64,000 nucleotides of DNA from an uncultured Candidatus Nemicrothrix sp. (GTDB taxonomy: Bacteria; Actinomycetota; Acidimicrobiia; Acidimicrobiales; UBA8592). Below, piece after piece: positions 48,412 through 58,119 of the stretch. The position numbers and the translations under genes were made by a program. The stretch spans positions 1 through 64,000 of the forward strand of contig CAJWRY010000002.1 in assembly GCA_913046155.1 (NCBI GenBank), read 5' to 3'. Each line of letters starts with the position of its first letter. The first letter of the stretch is position 1. The notes under the pieces are model-generated. The model was not told the DNA's origin. It ran no database searches and saw nothing but the letters and a program-made list of their open reading frames with translations.

Positions 48412-49581
48412 ATGAAAAACATAGCCTTACTCGGCTCAACGGGATCAATCGGAACGCAGACTCTTGATGTTGTCAGGGCGAGCCCAGAAAAATTTAATAT
48501 CGAAGTGCTTGCTGCTGGTTCATCTATAGACCATATTCGAAAACAAATTACTGAATTTAGCCCATCAACGGTAATAATGTCCGATGTCAGCGCAGCGAAA
48601 GTACTGGACGAAGAATTTACGGCCGTAACTGTGTTGAGTGGCCCAGAGGCTCTAAAAGAATCAGTTGTGGCTTGCGATATTGTCATTAACGCAATAGTTG
48701 GTTTTGCTGGATTGCCGGTCACCATAGCAGCACTAACTGAAGGAAAGACTCTTGCACTAGCAAACAAAGAATCTCTTATCGCTGGAGGCCCAGTTGTCCA
48801 AAAAGCTCGAAGAATGATGAAGTCTACAATTATCCCCGTAGACAGTGAGCACTCGGCTCTCCATCAATGTTTACATGGGTATCGGTCAGATTATGACCAC
48901 CCCTCGCAATCGGTAAAGCGACTCATCGTTACGGCAAGCGGTGGACCTTTTCGCGGATTTACAGCAGAAAAATTAGACAAAGTTACTCTTGAGGAGGCAC
49001 TTGAACACCCAACATGGAACATGGGTCCCAAGATTACTATCGATTCATCCACACTCATGAACAAGGGTCTGGAAATAATCGAGGCGCATGAGCTTTTTGG
49101 TATTGAATATGGGCAAATAGATGTCGTTGTGCATCCACAGTCCATCGTTCACTCAATGGTTGAGTTTGTTGACAGTTCAACAATTGCGCAGTTATCAATG
49201 CCTGATATGAGGCTACCGATCACATATGCATTGAATTATCCAGAGAGAAGCGAAGCCGAGTGGGGGTCAATAAAGTGGGATGAAATTAAAAAACTTGAAT
49301 TTGAGCAGCCTGACTTTGACAACTTTTTATGTTTGAAACTGGCATACCAAGCTGGAGAAGAAGGAGAAACAGCTCCTGCATGGTTAAACGCTGCCAATGA
49401 AGTCGCTGTTGCAGCCTTCCTAAACCGTCAAATCAAGTGGGTTGATATCCCTCACTTGATTGCGCAAGCATTGGATAACTACGACAGCCGTAAAGCAGAA
49501 GAGGAGCATGATATTTATGAAGCCGACAGGCAAGCACGCCTCATAACAAAACAACTCATAACAGGCAAAGTAAATGGCTGA
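48412..49581 (+). CDS. dxr: 1-deoxy-D-xylulose 5-phosphate reductoisomerase
   Basis: IALLGSTGSIGTQTLDVV; ANKESLIAGG; PVDSEHSALHQCL. Confidence 0.97.
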   Translation: MKNIALLGSTGSIGTQTLDVVRASPEKFNIEVLAAGSSIDHIRKQITEFSPSTVIMSDVSAAKVLDEEFTAVTVLSGPEALKESVVACDIVINAIVGFAGLPVTIAALTEGKTLALANKESLIAGGPVVQKARRMMKSTIIPVDSEHSALHQCLHGYRSDYDHPSQSVKRLIVTASGGPFRGFTAEKLDKVTLEEALEHPTWNMGPKITIDSSTLMNKGLEIIEAHELFGIEYGQIDVVVHPQSIVHSMVEFVDSSTIAQLSMPDMRLPITYALNYPERSEAEWGSIKWDEIKKLEFEQPDFDNFLCLKLAYQAGEEGETAPAWLNAANEVAVAAFLNRQIKWVDIPHLIAQALDNYDSRKAEEEHDIYEADRQARLITKQLITGKVNG

Positions 49582-50839
49582 AAAGACTTTACGAAGTAAT
49601 GGCGTTACAGACGCCACTTCACAGGAATCAAACTCTCGATTAGGGGTAATTATCGTGCTGGCTCTTTTCGTTTTGCTTGCCATGAGTACCGGTTTCGCAG
49701 GCGTTATTGTTGTTCTCTCATTAGTAGCAATGCTGTTTTTGCACGAGTTAGGACATTACCTAGCAGCTAGAAGAGCTGGAATGAAGGTTACTGAATTCTT
49801 TATCGGGTTCGGACCTAAAATTTGGTCCTTTACAAGGGGAGAAACCGAGTATGGCCTCAAAGGCATTCCCGCTGGCGCTTATGTAAGGGTCATAGGAATG
49901 AATAACCTTGACCCTGTAGCGCCGGAAGACGAGCACAGAGCCTACAGAAATGCAAAATTCGGGCAACGGCTCCTTCTAGCAAGTGCAGGATCCCTTATGC
50001 ATTTTTTAATAGCGTTAATCCTCTTGTATGCAGTTCTTGTTGGTAATGGAATCAACACAGATGAATCTGACTGGACGGTGAAAAACCTTCGTAACGGTGG
50101 CCCCGCAGAGATAATGGGAATTGAATCTGGTGATCGAATTATTGCGCTGAATGGAGTGCCTATTACCGACTGGTGGGATTTTGCTGCAAATATAGCAGGT
50201 TTACCTAATGAGGAAGTTACCATCCAGGTCTCTCGAAACGGAGACCTAATGACATTTCAGGGAATTGTTGGGTCACGAGCAGCTAATGCAGACGGACAGG
50301 ATTACGGATTTATTGGTATTGAAAGAACTAAATTCAGTACCGTAAAGGCCGGCCCTATTGATGCCTTTGGAAAAACTGGCGAGCAATTTGGACTTCTTAC
50401 CTCTGAAACAATAAAGGGTTTGGGGAATTTCTTTAGCCCCTCAGGATTAGGCGATTTCTTCACAGAAGTTTTTGACATGGATTCTCCGCAGTCTCCAACC
50501 AATGTAGGTGTTGGCGAAGGAGATGAAGGAAGAATAGTCTCCGTAGTCGGTGCAACGCGTCTAGGGGCGGAACTAACTGAAACAGGTTGGACAGGGTTAT
50601 TTCTCTTCTTGGCAACAATTAACGTATTTATAGGAATTTTTAATTTAATCCCTTTACTCCCCTTAGATGGTGGTCATGTAATGATTGCATTCTACGAGCG
50701 CCTAAGGAGCCGAAAAGGTGCTCGGTACCATGCAGACGCTTCAAAACTGCTACCGCTAACATATTTGGTGGTCTTTGTGCTGATCGCTATAGGAGTTGCT
50801 GCCATCTATCTAGACATAGCTGACCCGATATCCCTCTAG
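49574..50839 (+). CDS. rseP: Site-2 protease family zinc metalloprotease (RseP-like) with PDZ domain
   Basis: LFLHELGHYLAARRAGMKVTEFFIGFGPKIWSF; PDZ; NLIPLLPLDGGHV. Confidence 0.93.
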   Translation: MAEKTLRSNGVTDATSQESNSRLGVIIVLALFVLLAMSTGFAGVIVVLSLVAMLFLHELGHYLAARRAGMKVTEFFIGFGPKIWSFTRGETEYGLKGIPAGAYVRVIGMNNLDPVAPEDEHRAYRNAKFGQRLLLASAGSLMHFLIALILLYAVLVGNGINTDESDWTVKNLRNGGPAEIMGIESGDRIIALNGVPITDWWDFAANIAGLPNEEVTIQVSRNGDLMTFQGIVGSRAANADGQDYGFIGIERTKFSTVKAGPIDAFGKTGEQFGLLTSETIKGLGNFFSPSGLGDFFTEVFDMDSPQSPTNVGVGEGDEGRIVSVVGATRLGAELTETGWTGLFLFLATINVFIGIFNLIPLLPLDGGHVMIAFYERLRSRKGARYHADASKLLPLTYLVVFVLIAIGVAAIYLDIADPISL

Positions 50840-50840
50840 G

Positions 50841-52070
50841 ATGAGAATAATGGATAACACTTCATCAATAGAACGAAAAGAAACACGACAGATACTTGTT
50901 GGAGATGTACCTGTTGGTGGTAATGCGCCCATAACAGTGCAATCCATGACTACCACGAAAACCTCTGACGTGGATGCGACACTACAACAAATTTATTCTC
51001 TTGCAGCTGCGGGAGCTGACATTGTCCGGTGCACATGTAACGATTATGAAGCAGCTGAAGGCTTGGCAAAGATAGTGCCAAGGTCACCAGTCCCGATCGT
51101 TGCTGATGTCCACAACCAATATAAAATGGCCTTAGCAGCAATCGCCTCGGGCGTAGACTGTCTGCGTCTTAATCCTGGGAACATCAGAAAACCCGCACAC
51201 ATTAAGGCCGTTGCTGAAGCCGCTGGGGAACAATCTGTCCCGATTAGAATAGGCGTCAACGGAGGGTCTCTGCACCCGGAACTATATGAGAGATATGGTG
51301 GAAAAGTTACCCCTGAAGCAATGGTTGAATCTGCGTTAACAGAACTAAATTATTTTGATGAAGTAGGTTTTGACCAAGTAAAGATATCTGTTAAAGCATC
51401 GAACGTTCCGTTAATGGTCGAGGCTTATCGCCAGCTCAGTTCGGCTACTGACCACCCCCTGCATCTCGGAGTGACAGAGGCCGGACCTCCGCCGACAGGG
51501 CTAATCAAATCTACAGCAGGTATAGCAAGCCTTTTGTTAGAGGGTATAGGAGACACGATAAGGTTCTCACTTACTGCAGACCCGATACAAGAAGCTAAAG
51601 CAGGACGTCAGCTCTTGGAGGCTTTAGGATTACGCGAAAGAAAGAACGTAGACCTCATCGCATGTCCCAGTTGTGGGCGAGCTGAAATCGATGTGTATGA
51701 TGTTGCCTCAAAAGCTCAGACAGCCTTTGAGGATAAACAAATCCCCCTTCAAATTGCCGTGATGGGTTGTGTCGTTAATGGGCCTGGAGAAGCGCGAGAT
51801 GCTGATCTTGGAATAGCTGCGGGTAATAAACGAGGCCACTTATTCGTCAAAGGGCAGAACGTAGCGGTTGTGAAAGAAGATGAAATGGTTGAGACTTTAG
51901 TTCAATGGGCCGAGTTTATTACCGAGAATGGTTTTGAGGCCGCACTTGCAAGAGCAGATATGGAAAAGGCTCAAAAGGAAGCCGAGAAAGATCGCAAAAA
52001 ACTACTAGCAATTCAAGGTGAAGATGTTAACGAGGATGCTTCACGCGTTGATTTGATAAGAAAAATTTAG
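50841..52070 (+). CDS. ispG: (E)-4-hydroxy-3-methylbut-2-enyl-diphosphate synthase
   Basis: APITVQSMTTTKTSDVDATLQQI; CPSCGRAEID; GCVVNGPGEARDADLGIA. Confidence 0.97.
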   Translation: MRIMDNTSSIERKETRQILVGDVPVGGNAPITVQSMTTTKTSDVDATLQQIYSLAAAGADIVRCTCNDYEAAEGLAKIVPRSPVPIVADVHNQYKMALAAIASGVDCLRLNPGNIRKPAHIKAVAEAAGEQSVPIRIGVNGGSLHPELYERYGGKVTPEAMVESALTELNYFDEVGFDQVKISVKASNVPLMVEAYRQLSSATDHPLHLGVTEAGPPPTGLIKSTAGIASLLLEGIGDTIRFSLTADPIQEAKAGRQLLEALGLRERKNVDLIACPSCGRAEIDVYDVASKAQTAFEDKQIPLQIAVMGCVVNGPGEARDADLGIAAGNKRGHLFVKGQNVAVVKEDEMVETLVQWAEFITENGFEAALARADMEKAQKEAEKDRKKLLAIQGEDVNEDASRVDLIRKI

Positions 52071-52117
52071 CATCCAACCCAAAAGCTGGTGTAACGATGA
52101 TTCCAGCAAAAAAGAGC

Positions 52118-52123
52118 TATAAT
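52118..52123 (+). promoter_or_regulatory. Candidate -10 box TATAAT for the rimP-nusA-infB operon
   Basis: Perfect TATAAT 5 nt before an in-frame ATG at 52129. Confidence 0.5.
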
Positions 52124-52150
52124 CCTAAATGTCTTTAATCCAATGGAGTG

Positions 52151-52175
52151 AGGCGTGGGGTATCCCACGCCTTTT
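52151..52175 (+). terminator. Hairpin plus short T-run in the rimP leader (candidate attenuator)
   Basis: AGGCGTGGG-GTAT-CCCACGCCT followed by TTT; 9-bp perfect stem. Confidence 0.5.
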
Positions 52176-52206
52176 GTTCATCAGACCAAGTTTTGAAAGG
52201 AGAAGA

Positions 52207-52698
52207 ATGGCAATAACGCAAAAAGTAAACGAAATGATGGAAGGCCTTCTCCTATCTTCAGATTTTGAGCTCTACGATATTGAACTAAATGCCGGAATAC
52301 TAAAAGTTACTGTTAATTCAAAGCTCGGAATTACCGTTGACGAGTTAGCAGACATTAACAGAATGATCTCGTCAGAACTTGATAAACAGGATCTCATACA
52401 AAATAAATACACGTTAGAAGTCTCAAGTCCTGGCCTGGAGCGCAAACTGCGAAAAAAAGAGCATTACCTTGGAGCGATTAACGAACGTATCTCAGTAAAG
52501 CTTGGTCCACATGTTGAAGGAGAGCGCAGATATGTGGGGACACTAGTCAAAATAAATGAAGAGATATTGACAATCCAAGATAGCAACGGTAGCCAAGACG
52601 AAATTAATCTCAGTGACGTCACGTCAGCTAAGACAGTTTTTGAATGGGAAAAAAATCCTAAACCTGGCTCAGGGAAAACTCAACCAGGTGTTTCATAG
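52207..52698 (+). CDS. rimP: Ribosome maturation factor RimP (alternative leaderless start at 52129)
   Basis: MAITQKVNEMMEGLLLSSDFELYDIELNAG...YTLEVSSPGLERKLRKKEHYLGAINERISVKL; AAAGGAGAAGA RBS before 52207. Confidence 0.9.
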   Translation: MAITQKVNEMMEGLLLSSDFELYDIELNAGILKVTVNSKLGITVDELADINRMISSELDKQDLIQNKYTLEVSSPGLERKLRKKEHYLGAINERISVKLGPHVEGERRYVGTLVKINEEILTIQDSNGSQDEINLSDVTSAKTVFEWEKNPKPGSGKTQPGVS

Positions 52699-52708
52699 AT
52701 AAGGAGAA

Positions 52709-54040
52709 ATGATGAACGCAGAAATGAAAGAAGCAATAAATGCAATAGCAGCCGATAAGGGGATGCGACCTGAAGTCCTTTATGCGGTTCTAGCTGATGC
52801 TCTAGAATCGGCGTACAAAAAAATGCCCAATGCGCATGAATATGCATGGGTCACCATAGATCCTGACACCATGGAATACAGAGTCATAGCTCAAGATCTC
52901 GATGATGAAGGTGAACCATTTGGAGAAGAATTTGAGGTAACACCAGATAACTTTGGCAGGATAGCTGCTCTTGCATTTAAGCAAGTACTAGCCCAAGGTA
53001 TCCGAGAAGAAGAGCGCGAACAGAAATACGAGGAATACGCAGGACGTGAAGGAGACATTGTTACAGGAATTATTCAACAAAGTGACAGTCGTTACACACT
53101 GTTAGACCTTGGGCGTGTAGAAGCCTTACTTCCTCGAGCCGAACAGGTTCCCAATGAAAGACCCGATAGTAACACGAGGATCAAAGCCTACATTGTTGAA
53201 GTTCGCAAAACTGCCAAAGGGCCTCAAATAGTCGTAAGCAGAACTCACCCGGGTCTTATAAAGCGGCTATTTGAATTAGAGGTACCTGAGATTGCTGATG
53301 GAATAGTAGAAATCAGATCTTGTGCTCGAGAGCCAGGTCACCGAACTAAAATAGCCGTTTGGTCAAATGACCCCAACGTAGATCCGGTCGGTGCCTGTGT
53401 AGGTGCAAGCGGCGCACGTGTTCGCATGATTGTGAATGAACTAAGAGGAGAGAAGATAGACATTGTTCCATTCTCAGAGGAACCTGAAGAGTTTGTTTCA
53501 AAGGCTTTGTCCCCAGCAAAGGTCCAAGAAGTTCGTATTGACTCGGAAACAGGCACTGCAGATGTAATAGTCCCCGACTATCAACTTTCTCTAGCAATTG
53601 GTAAAGAGGGCCAAAATGCAAGGCTATCTGCGCGACTTACTGGCTGGCGAATAGACATAAAGTCAGAAACGCAACAAGCCGAAGAAGACGCATATCAAAA
53701 TGTTGATTGGGCTGAAGGAGAATGGGTAGAGGATCCAGAAACTGGAGAACAAGTCTGGCAACCAGCTGAAGGAGGGCCAGCCGTCTCAGCAGAGGAGTGG
53801 GAAGCCACATCCGACACTGAAGAAGATGCTGAAACAGCTACTACTGATGCTGAATCCGGTTCAGAACCCGCAGCCGAAGAAGTGACTCAATCCGATGAAA
53901 CTATAGATGACAAGCAGGAAGAAGATAGCGAGTCTGTCGAAATTAATGATGATACTACCACCGAGAATGAAGAGGTATTGCCCGACGATGATGAAGCAAA
54001 GCTAGACTCACCAGAAGATGAATCTCTTCAAGAAACCTAA
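52709..54040 (+). CDS. nusA: Transcription termination/antitermination factor NusA with long acidic C-terminal tail
   Basis: S1/KH arrangement: ELRGEKIDIVPFSEEPEEFVSKALSPAKV; LAIGKEGQNARLSARLTGWRIDIKSE. Confidence 0.96.
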   Translation: MMNAEMKEAINAIAADKGMRPEVLYAVLADALESAYKKMPNAHEYAWVTIDPDTMEYRVIAQDLDDEGEPFGEEFEVTPDNFGRIAALAFKQVLAQGIREEEREQKYEEYAGREGDIVTGIIQQSDSRYTLLDLGRVEALLPRAEQVPNERPDSNTRIKAYIVEVRKTAKGPQIVVSRTHPGLIKRLFELEVPEIADGIVEIRSCAREPGHRTKIAVWSNDPNVDPVGACVGASGARVRMIVNELRGEKIDIVPFSEEPEEFVSKALSPAKVQEVRIDSETGTADVIVPDYQLSLAIGKEGQNARLSARLTGWRIDIKSETQQAEEDAYQNVDWAEGEWVEDPETGEQVWQPAEGGPAVSAEEWEATSDTEEDAETATTDAESGSEPAAEEVTQSDETIDDKQEEDSESVEINDDTTTENEEVLPDDDEAKLDSPEDESLQET

Positions 54041-54175
54041 AAGATTCTTTAAGAGGATGGCGGATCAGTCTTAACACGCTAATCTGTACAATCGGGAAAA
54101 CAGTAATGACAATGAGATCACAATGACCTTATAGGAGAAACGAGCGGCGGCTCGAGATAAAGAGAAGTAACCAAA

Positions 54176-56839
54176 TTGCCAGCAAAAGTACGTGTTTATG
54201 AACTAGCCAGAGAGCTAGACGTAACGAATAAGGAAATCATCGCTCTTTGCGAGTCTTTAGGAATTGATGCCAAAAGCCATAGCTCCAGTCTCGTTGAGGC
54301 TCAAGCAGACAGAGTACGAAAGAAAGCAATATCTGATGGCATTGCGACTGAAAAGTCCCAAGATAAGGCAAAACCAAACTCAGAGGCAGAAAAGGATTCA
54401 GATCCAGCGAATCAAGGTGAATCTAAAAAGACTGTCAAGGCAGTAAGTTCTAAGAAACCACCACCGAGCAAGACCAAGAAAACGGAAAGCACACCAAAAT
54501 CTGAAGATACGAGCGTTGTTAGCTCTAGAAAACCGCCATCTAAACCGAGCACAGATAAGCCCTCAACAAATGATGCAAAAGCGGGTAAATCAAAACCAAC
54601 AGAAACAAAGGCTACCTCAGAGACGGGTGCCCCCAAAGCGCCACCCGTCTCTGCAACAGGGAAACCTATACCCCCTCCTCCCGGACCTATCTCAAAATCA
54701 GGGCGACCAATACCACCACCTCCTGGTCGAGGTGGTAGAGGACCATCCACAGAGGCACAGCGTGGCGGCCCAAATATGCAAAGGCGCAGACAAGCTAGTC
54801 CAGGACCTTCGAGAAATGATAGTGGATCATTTGGGGGCCCAAGAGGAACAAGACCCGCCGGTGGGCCAGTTGCCGATTTCTTACCGAAACCGGGACAGGG
54901 AGGAAAGCCATCAACTGGGAAACCTGGTAGTGGGAGACCGGGCGGACCTAATCAGCGTCCCCAGAGAAAAAAGAAAGGGAGAAGACGTAGGCGACAAGAA
55001 GAGCTTCAACCAATGGACACTCCGGCTTATACTCCTGAAGATGCTCCAGTCCCTGAAGGAGAAGTAGTTATTGAACGCGCTTCGTCCTCAATAGACGTCG
55101 CACCAAAACTAAACCGAAAAACTGCAGACGTCGTCAGATTCCTAATGGAGCAGGGGGAGATGGTTACGGCAACACAGTCGCTGACAGATGACATGATAGA
55201 GCTTTTCGCTGCGGAGATTGGTGCAGAGGTGCGACTAGTTGACCCCGGCGAGGAGCAAGAAATTGAACTACAAAAGAAATTAGAAAAGAACCTGATAAGC
55301 GACGATGACGACTCAATCCATAGTCGACCGCCAGTCATTACAGTCATGGGGCACGTAGACCATGGCAAAACAAAACTACTTGACCAGATCCGGCAAGCAA
55401 ACATTGTTGCCGGAGAAGCAGGAGGTATCACTCAACACATTGGTGCATATCAAGTCACTCTTGACGGGAATACTCTAACTTTCTTAGACACACCAGGTCA
55501 CGCCGCATTTACAGCTATGAGGGCACGAGGGGCAGAAGCTACTGACATAGTTGTGTTAGTCGTTGCGGCAGATGATGGAGTCATGCCTCAGACTGTAGAA
55601 GCGATTAACCACGCAAAAGCGGCAAAAGTCCCGATAATCGTAGCCGTTAATAAAATAGACCTCGAGAGTGCGGACGCTCAAAGGGTTCTTGGTGAACTAG
55701 CAGAGCATGAGCTGGTTCCTGAAGCGTGGGGTGGCGACACAATCGTTGTTGAAATATCTGCTCTGGAGAATATAGGAGTTGATGATCTCCTAGAGAATCT
55801 CAACCTTATTGCTGAAGTAGAAGATTTGAAAGCCTCAGCTCAAGGTCGAGCTTCTGGAGTTGTTTTAGAGTCTCACCTCGATATCGGCCGTGGGCCTGTA
55901 GCAACAGTCTTAGTCCAACAAGGAACCCTCTCGGTCGGGGACCCGATAGTAGCAGGACCCTCATGGGGAAGAGTACGAGCCCTTGTCTCAGACACAGGAG
56001 AGCAAGTACACGATGCAGGTCCATCATGTCCAGTTCAAGTTTTGGGAATGTCGGACGTTGCGATTGCCGGTGACGAGTTCATTGTCGCTCCAGATGAACG
56101 AACAGCAAGAGATGTCGCCGATACACGCGAACACTATCAGAGAGTTGCAACAATAGGAAGGGACTCTTCGGCAGGATCAGGCGGTGGACGTCTTGAAGAT
56201 TTATTCAGCCAGATAAGTACCGGTGAGCAAGCAACGCTCAATTTGATTTTGAAAGCTGACGTAAATGGATCTCTTGAAGCTGTTAGAGAAAGCATTAAAA
56301 AATTAGAAAGAGATGAGGTGAAAGTATCTTTCGTTCATGCTGGAGTAGGGGCCATAACTGAAAATGATATTCAACTGGCCGCAACATCCAACTCCACTGT
56401 ACTTGGATTCAACGTGCGCCCAGACCGCAAAGCACGTGAAGTAGCAGACCATGAGCAAGTTGAAATTCGTAATTATGAAATTATCTACAAACTCCTCGAA
56501 GATATTGAATCAGCAATGGTGGGTATGCTTGTACCTGAGTTTGAAGAAATCGTAACCGGAGAAGCAGAAGTAAGAGAAATTTACAGGGTTCCACGTATAG
56601 GAGCTATCGCTGGGTGTTATGTGCTTAATGGTAAGATTACACGAGGCTCCAAAGTACGATTCCTTCGCGAAGGTGTAATTATCTGGAAAGGTGAAATCTC
56701 CTCACTAAGACGATTCAAAGATGATGTACCTGAGGTTGCATCTGGATACGAATGCGGCATAGGCCTCTCGGACTTCCAAGATCTGAAAGAGGGAGATATT
56801 ATCGAAACCTTTGATGAAAAGCAGATAGAAATTACTTAA
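54176..56839 (+). CDS. infB: Translation initiation factor IF-2
   Basis: KVRVYELARELDVTNKEIIALCESLGIDAKSHSS; RPPVITVMGHVDHGKTKLLDQIR; TTG start. Confidence 0.97.
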   Translation: MPAKVRVYELARELDVTNKEIIALCESLGIDAKSHSSSLVEAQADRVRKKAISDGIATEKSQDKAKPNSEAEKDSDPANQGESKKTVKAVSSKKPPPSKTKKTESTPKSEDTSVVSSRKPPSKPSTDKPSTNDAKAGKSKPTETKATSETGAPKAPPVSATGKPIPPPPGPISKSGRPIPPPPGRGGRGPSTEAQRGGPNMQRRRQASPGPSRNDSGSFGGPRGTRPAGGPVADFLPKPGQGGKPSTGKPGSGRPGGPNQRPQRKKKGRRRRRQEELQPMDTPAYTPEDAPVPEGEVVIERASSSIDVAPKLNRKTADVVRFLMEQGEMVTATQSLTDDMIELFAAEIGAEVRLVDPGEEQEIELQKKLEKNLISDDDDSIHSRPPVITVMGHVDHGKTKLLDQIRQANIVAGEAGGITQHIGAYQVTLDGNTLTFLDTPGHAAFTAMRARGAEATDIVVLVVAADDGVMPQTVEAINHAKAAKVPIIVAVNKIDLESADAQRVLGELAEHELVPEAWGGDTIVVEISALENIGVDDLLENLNLIAEVEDLKASAQGRASGVVLESHLDIGRGPVATVLVQQGTLSVGDPIVAGPSWGRVRALVSDTGEQVHDAGPSCPVQVLGMSDVAIAGDEFIVAPDERTARDVADTREHYQRVATIGRDSSAGSGGGRLEDLFSQISTGEQATLNLILKADVNGSLEAVRESIKKLERDEVKVSFVHAGVGAITENDIQLAATSNSTVLGFNVRPDRKAREVADHEQVEIRNYEIIYKLLEDIESAMVGMLVPEFEEIVTGEAEVREIYRVPRIGAIAGCYVLNGKITRGSKVRFLREGVIIWKGEISSLRRFKDDVPEVASGYECGIGLSDFQDLKEGDIIETFDEKQIEIT

Positions 56840-56864
56840 ACACAATTCAAAATTCACTACCGGA

Positions 56865-57257
56865 ATGCCAAAACGACGAAAAAATCAAAAGAGAGATTAC
56901 CAACGTAGCGACCGCCTCAACGAATTGCTTCGTGAGGTTCTAGCCCAAGAACTTGAGCGAATCAGTGACACGGAATTGGGTCTTGTCAGTATCACTTCTG
57001 TTCAAGTAGACAACGAATTAACCAAAGCAAAGGTTTTCCTGTCATCGCTTGATGAGGAAGAACAGCTAGTACAAAAGGTAAGCCGCTACAAAGGAAAATT
57101 CCGCAAGGCTATCGGGGATCAAGCAAGAATCCGAAGAGTTCCTGAGCTCGAATTTATTCTTGACCCATCAATCTCTGCGAGTACAAGGATTGATGAGATT
57201 CTGGCCGACATTCATGCCACAGAAAAGTCAAATAATCATGGCGCAAACGACAACTAA
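56865..57257 (+). CDS. rbfA: Ribosome-binding factor A
   Basis: RSDRLNELLREVLAQELERISDTELGLVSITSVQVDNELTKAKVFLS. Confidence 0.94.
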   Translation: MPKRRKNQKRDYQRSDRLNELLREVLAQELERISDTELGLVSITSVQVDNELTKAKVFLSSLDEEEQLVQKVSRYKGKFRKAIGDQARIRRVPELEFILDPSISASTRIDEILADIHATEKSNNHGANDN

Positions 57258-58116
57258 ACACGGCTTCGCAATTGTTGACAAAGAAATTGGCTGGACAAGT
57301 CATGACGTTGTAGCGAAAGCTAGAGGTATTTTCGGAACGAAAAAAATAGGCCACTCAGGGACATTAGACCCCCCAGCTTCTGGGGTTCTTATTCTAGGTT
57401 TAGGTAAAGCCACTAGGCTATTAAGATTTATAACTGAACTGCCAAAAGAATACGAAGCCACCATGGTAATAGGCGCTGAAACAAGTACCTTAGACGCAGA
57501 TGGGGAAGTTCTCAGGAGAACAAACAGCAAACCGTCACTCAAGGAACTTCAAGCAATATCAGTAAATTTTATTGGGGAAATAAACCAAATCCCCCCTATG
57601 GTGTCAGCAGTAAAAGTGCAAGGAAAACGACTTTACGAAATAGCGCGCGAGGGGAAAGAGATCACCCGCGAGCCAAGAAAAGTCAAAATACACGAACTAT
57701 CAGTATCTGATGGTCCAGAAAATAATGTATTCACGCTGAGAGTTAAATGCGGATCAGGAACTTATATACGATCACTTGTATCAGATATTGCCCAACAAGC
57801 AGGATCTCTTGGCCATGTAGGAACTCTTCGGAGAACAGCAATTGGTTCCCACAACGAGATTGAAGCTTCGCAAGTTGAGGAAGCGGCAATCATCAAGCTA
57901 ACCGAAGGACTAAAAGATTACGAAATAATTCAAGTCGATGATACGATGCGAGATCGTATAAAAGTTGGGGCAGTAGTAAAAACTGAAGAACTCTCACCTA
58001 CAAAACCTCAAGGACCTTGGGCTATCGTAGACTCTGAACAAAACCTGTTAGCTATGTATGAAAACTTTAAAACCGGTACGTTGAAACCAGCAGTTGTCTT
58101 GCCACAGGAGAATTAA
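57238..58116 (+). CDS. truB: tRNA pseudouridine55 synthase TruB
   Basis: GFAIVDKEIGWTSHDVVAKARGIFGTKKIGHSGTLDPPASGVLILGLGKATRLL; ATG 57238 chosen. Confidence 0.96.
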   Translation: MAQTTTKHGFAIVDKEIGWTSHDVVAKARGIFGTKKIGHSGTLDPPASGVLILGLGKATRLLRFITELPKEYEATMVIGAETSTLDADGEVLRRTNSKPSLKELQAISVNFIGEINQIPPMVSAVKVQGKRLYEIAREGKEITREPRKVKIHELSVSDGPENNVFTLRVKCGSGTYIRSLVSDIAQQAGSLGHVGTLRRTAIGSHNEIEASQVEEAAIIKLTEGLKDYEIIQVDDTMRDRIKVGAVVKTEELSPTKPQGPWAIVDSEQNLLAMYENFKTGTLKPAVVLPQEN

Positions 58117-58119
58117 GAA

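Noticed and set aside
54516-55067. 183-aa plus-strand ORF in an alternate frame of infB
   Set aside because: Q/R-rich alternate frame of the low-complexity IF-2 N-terminal region.
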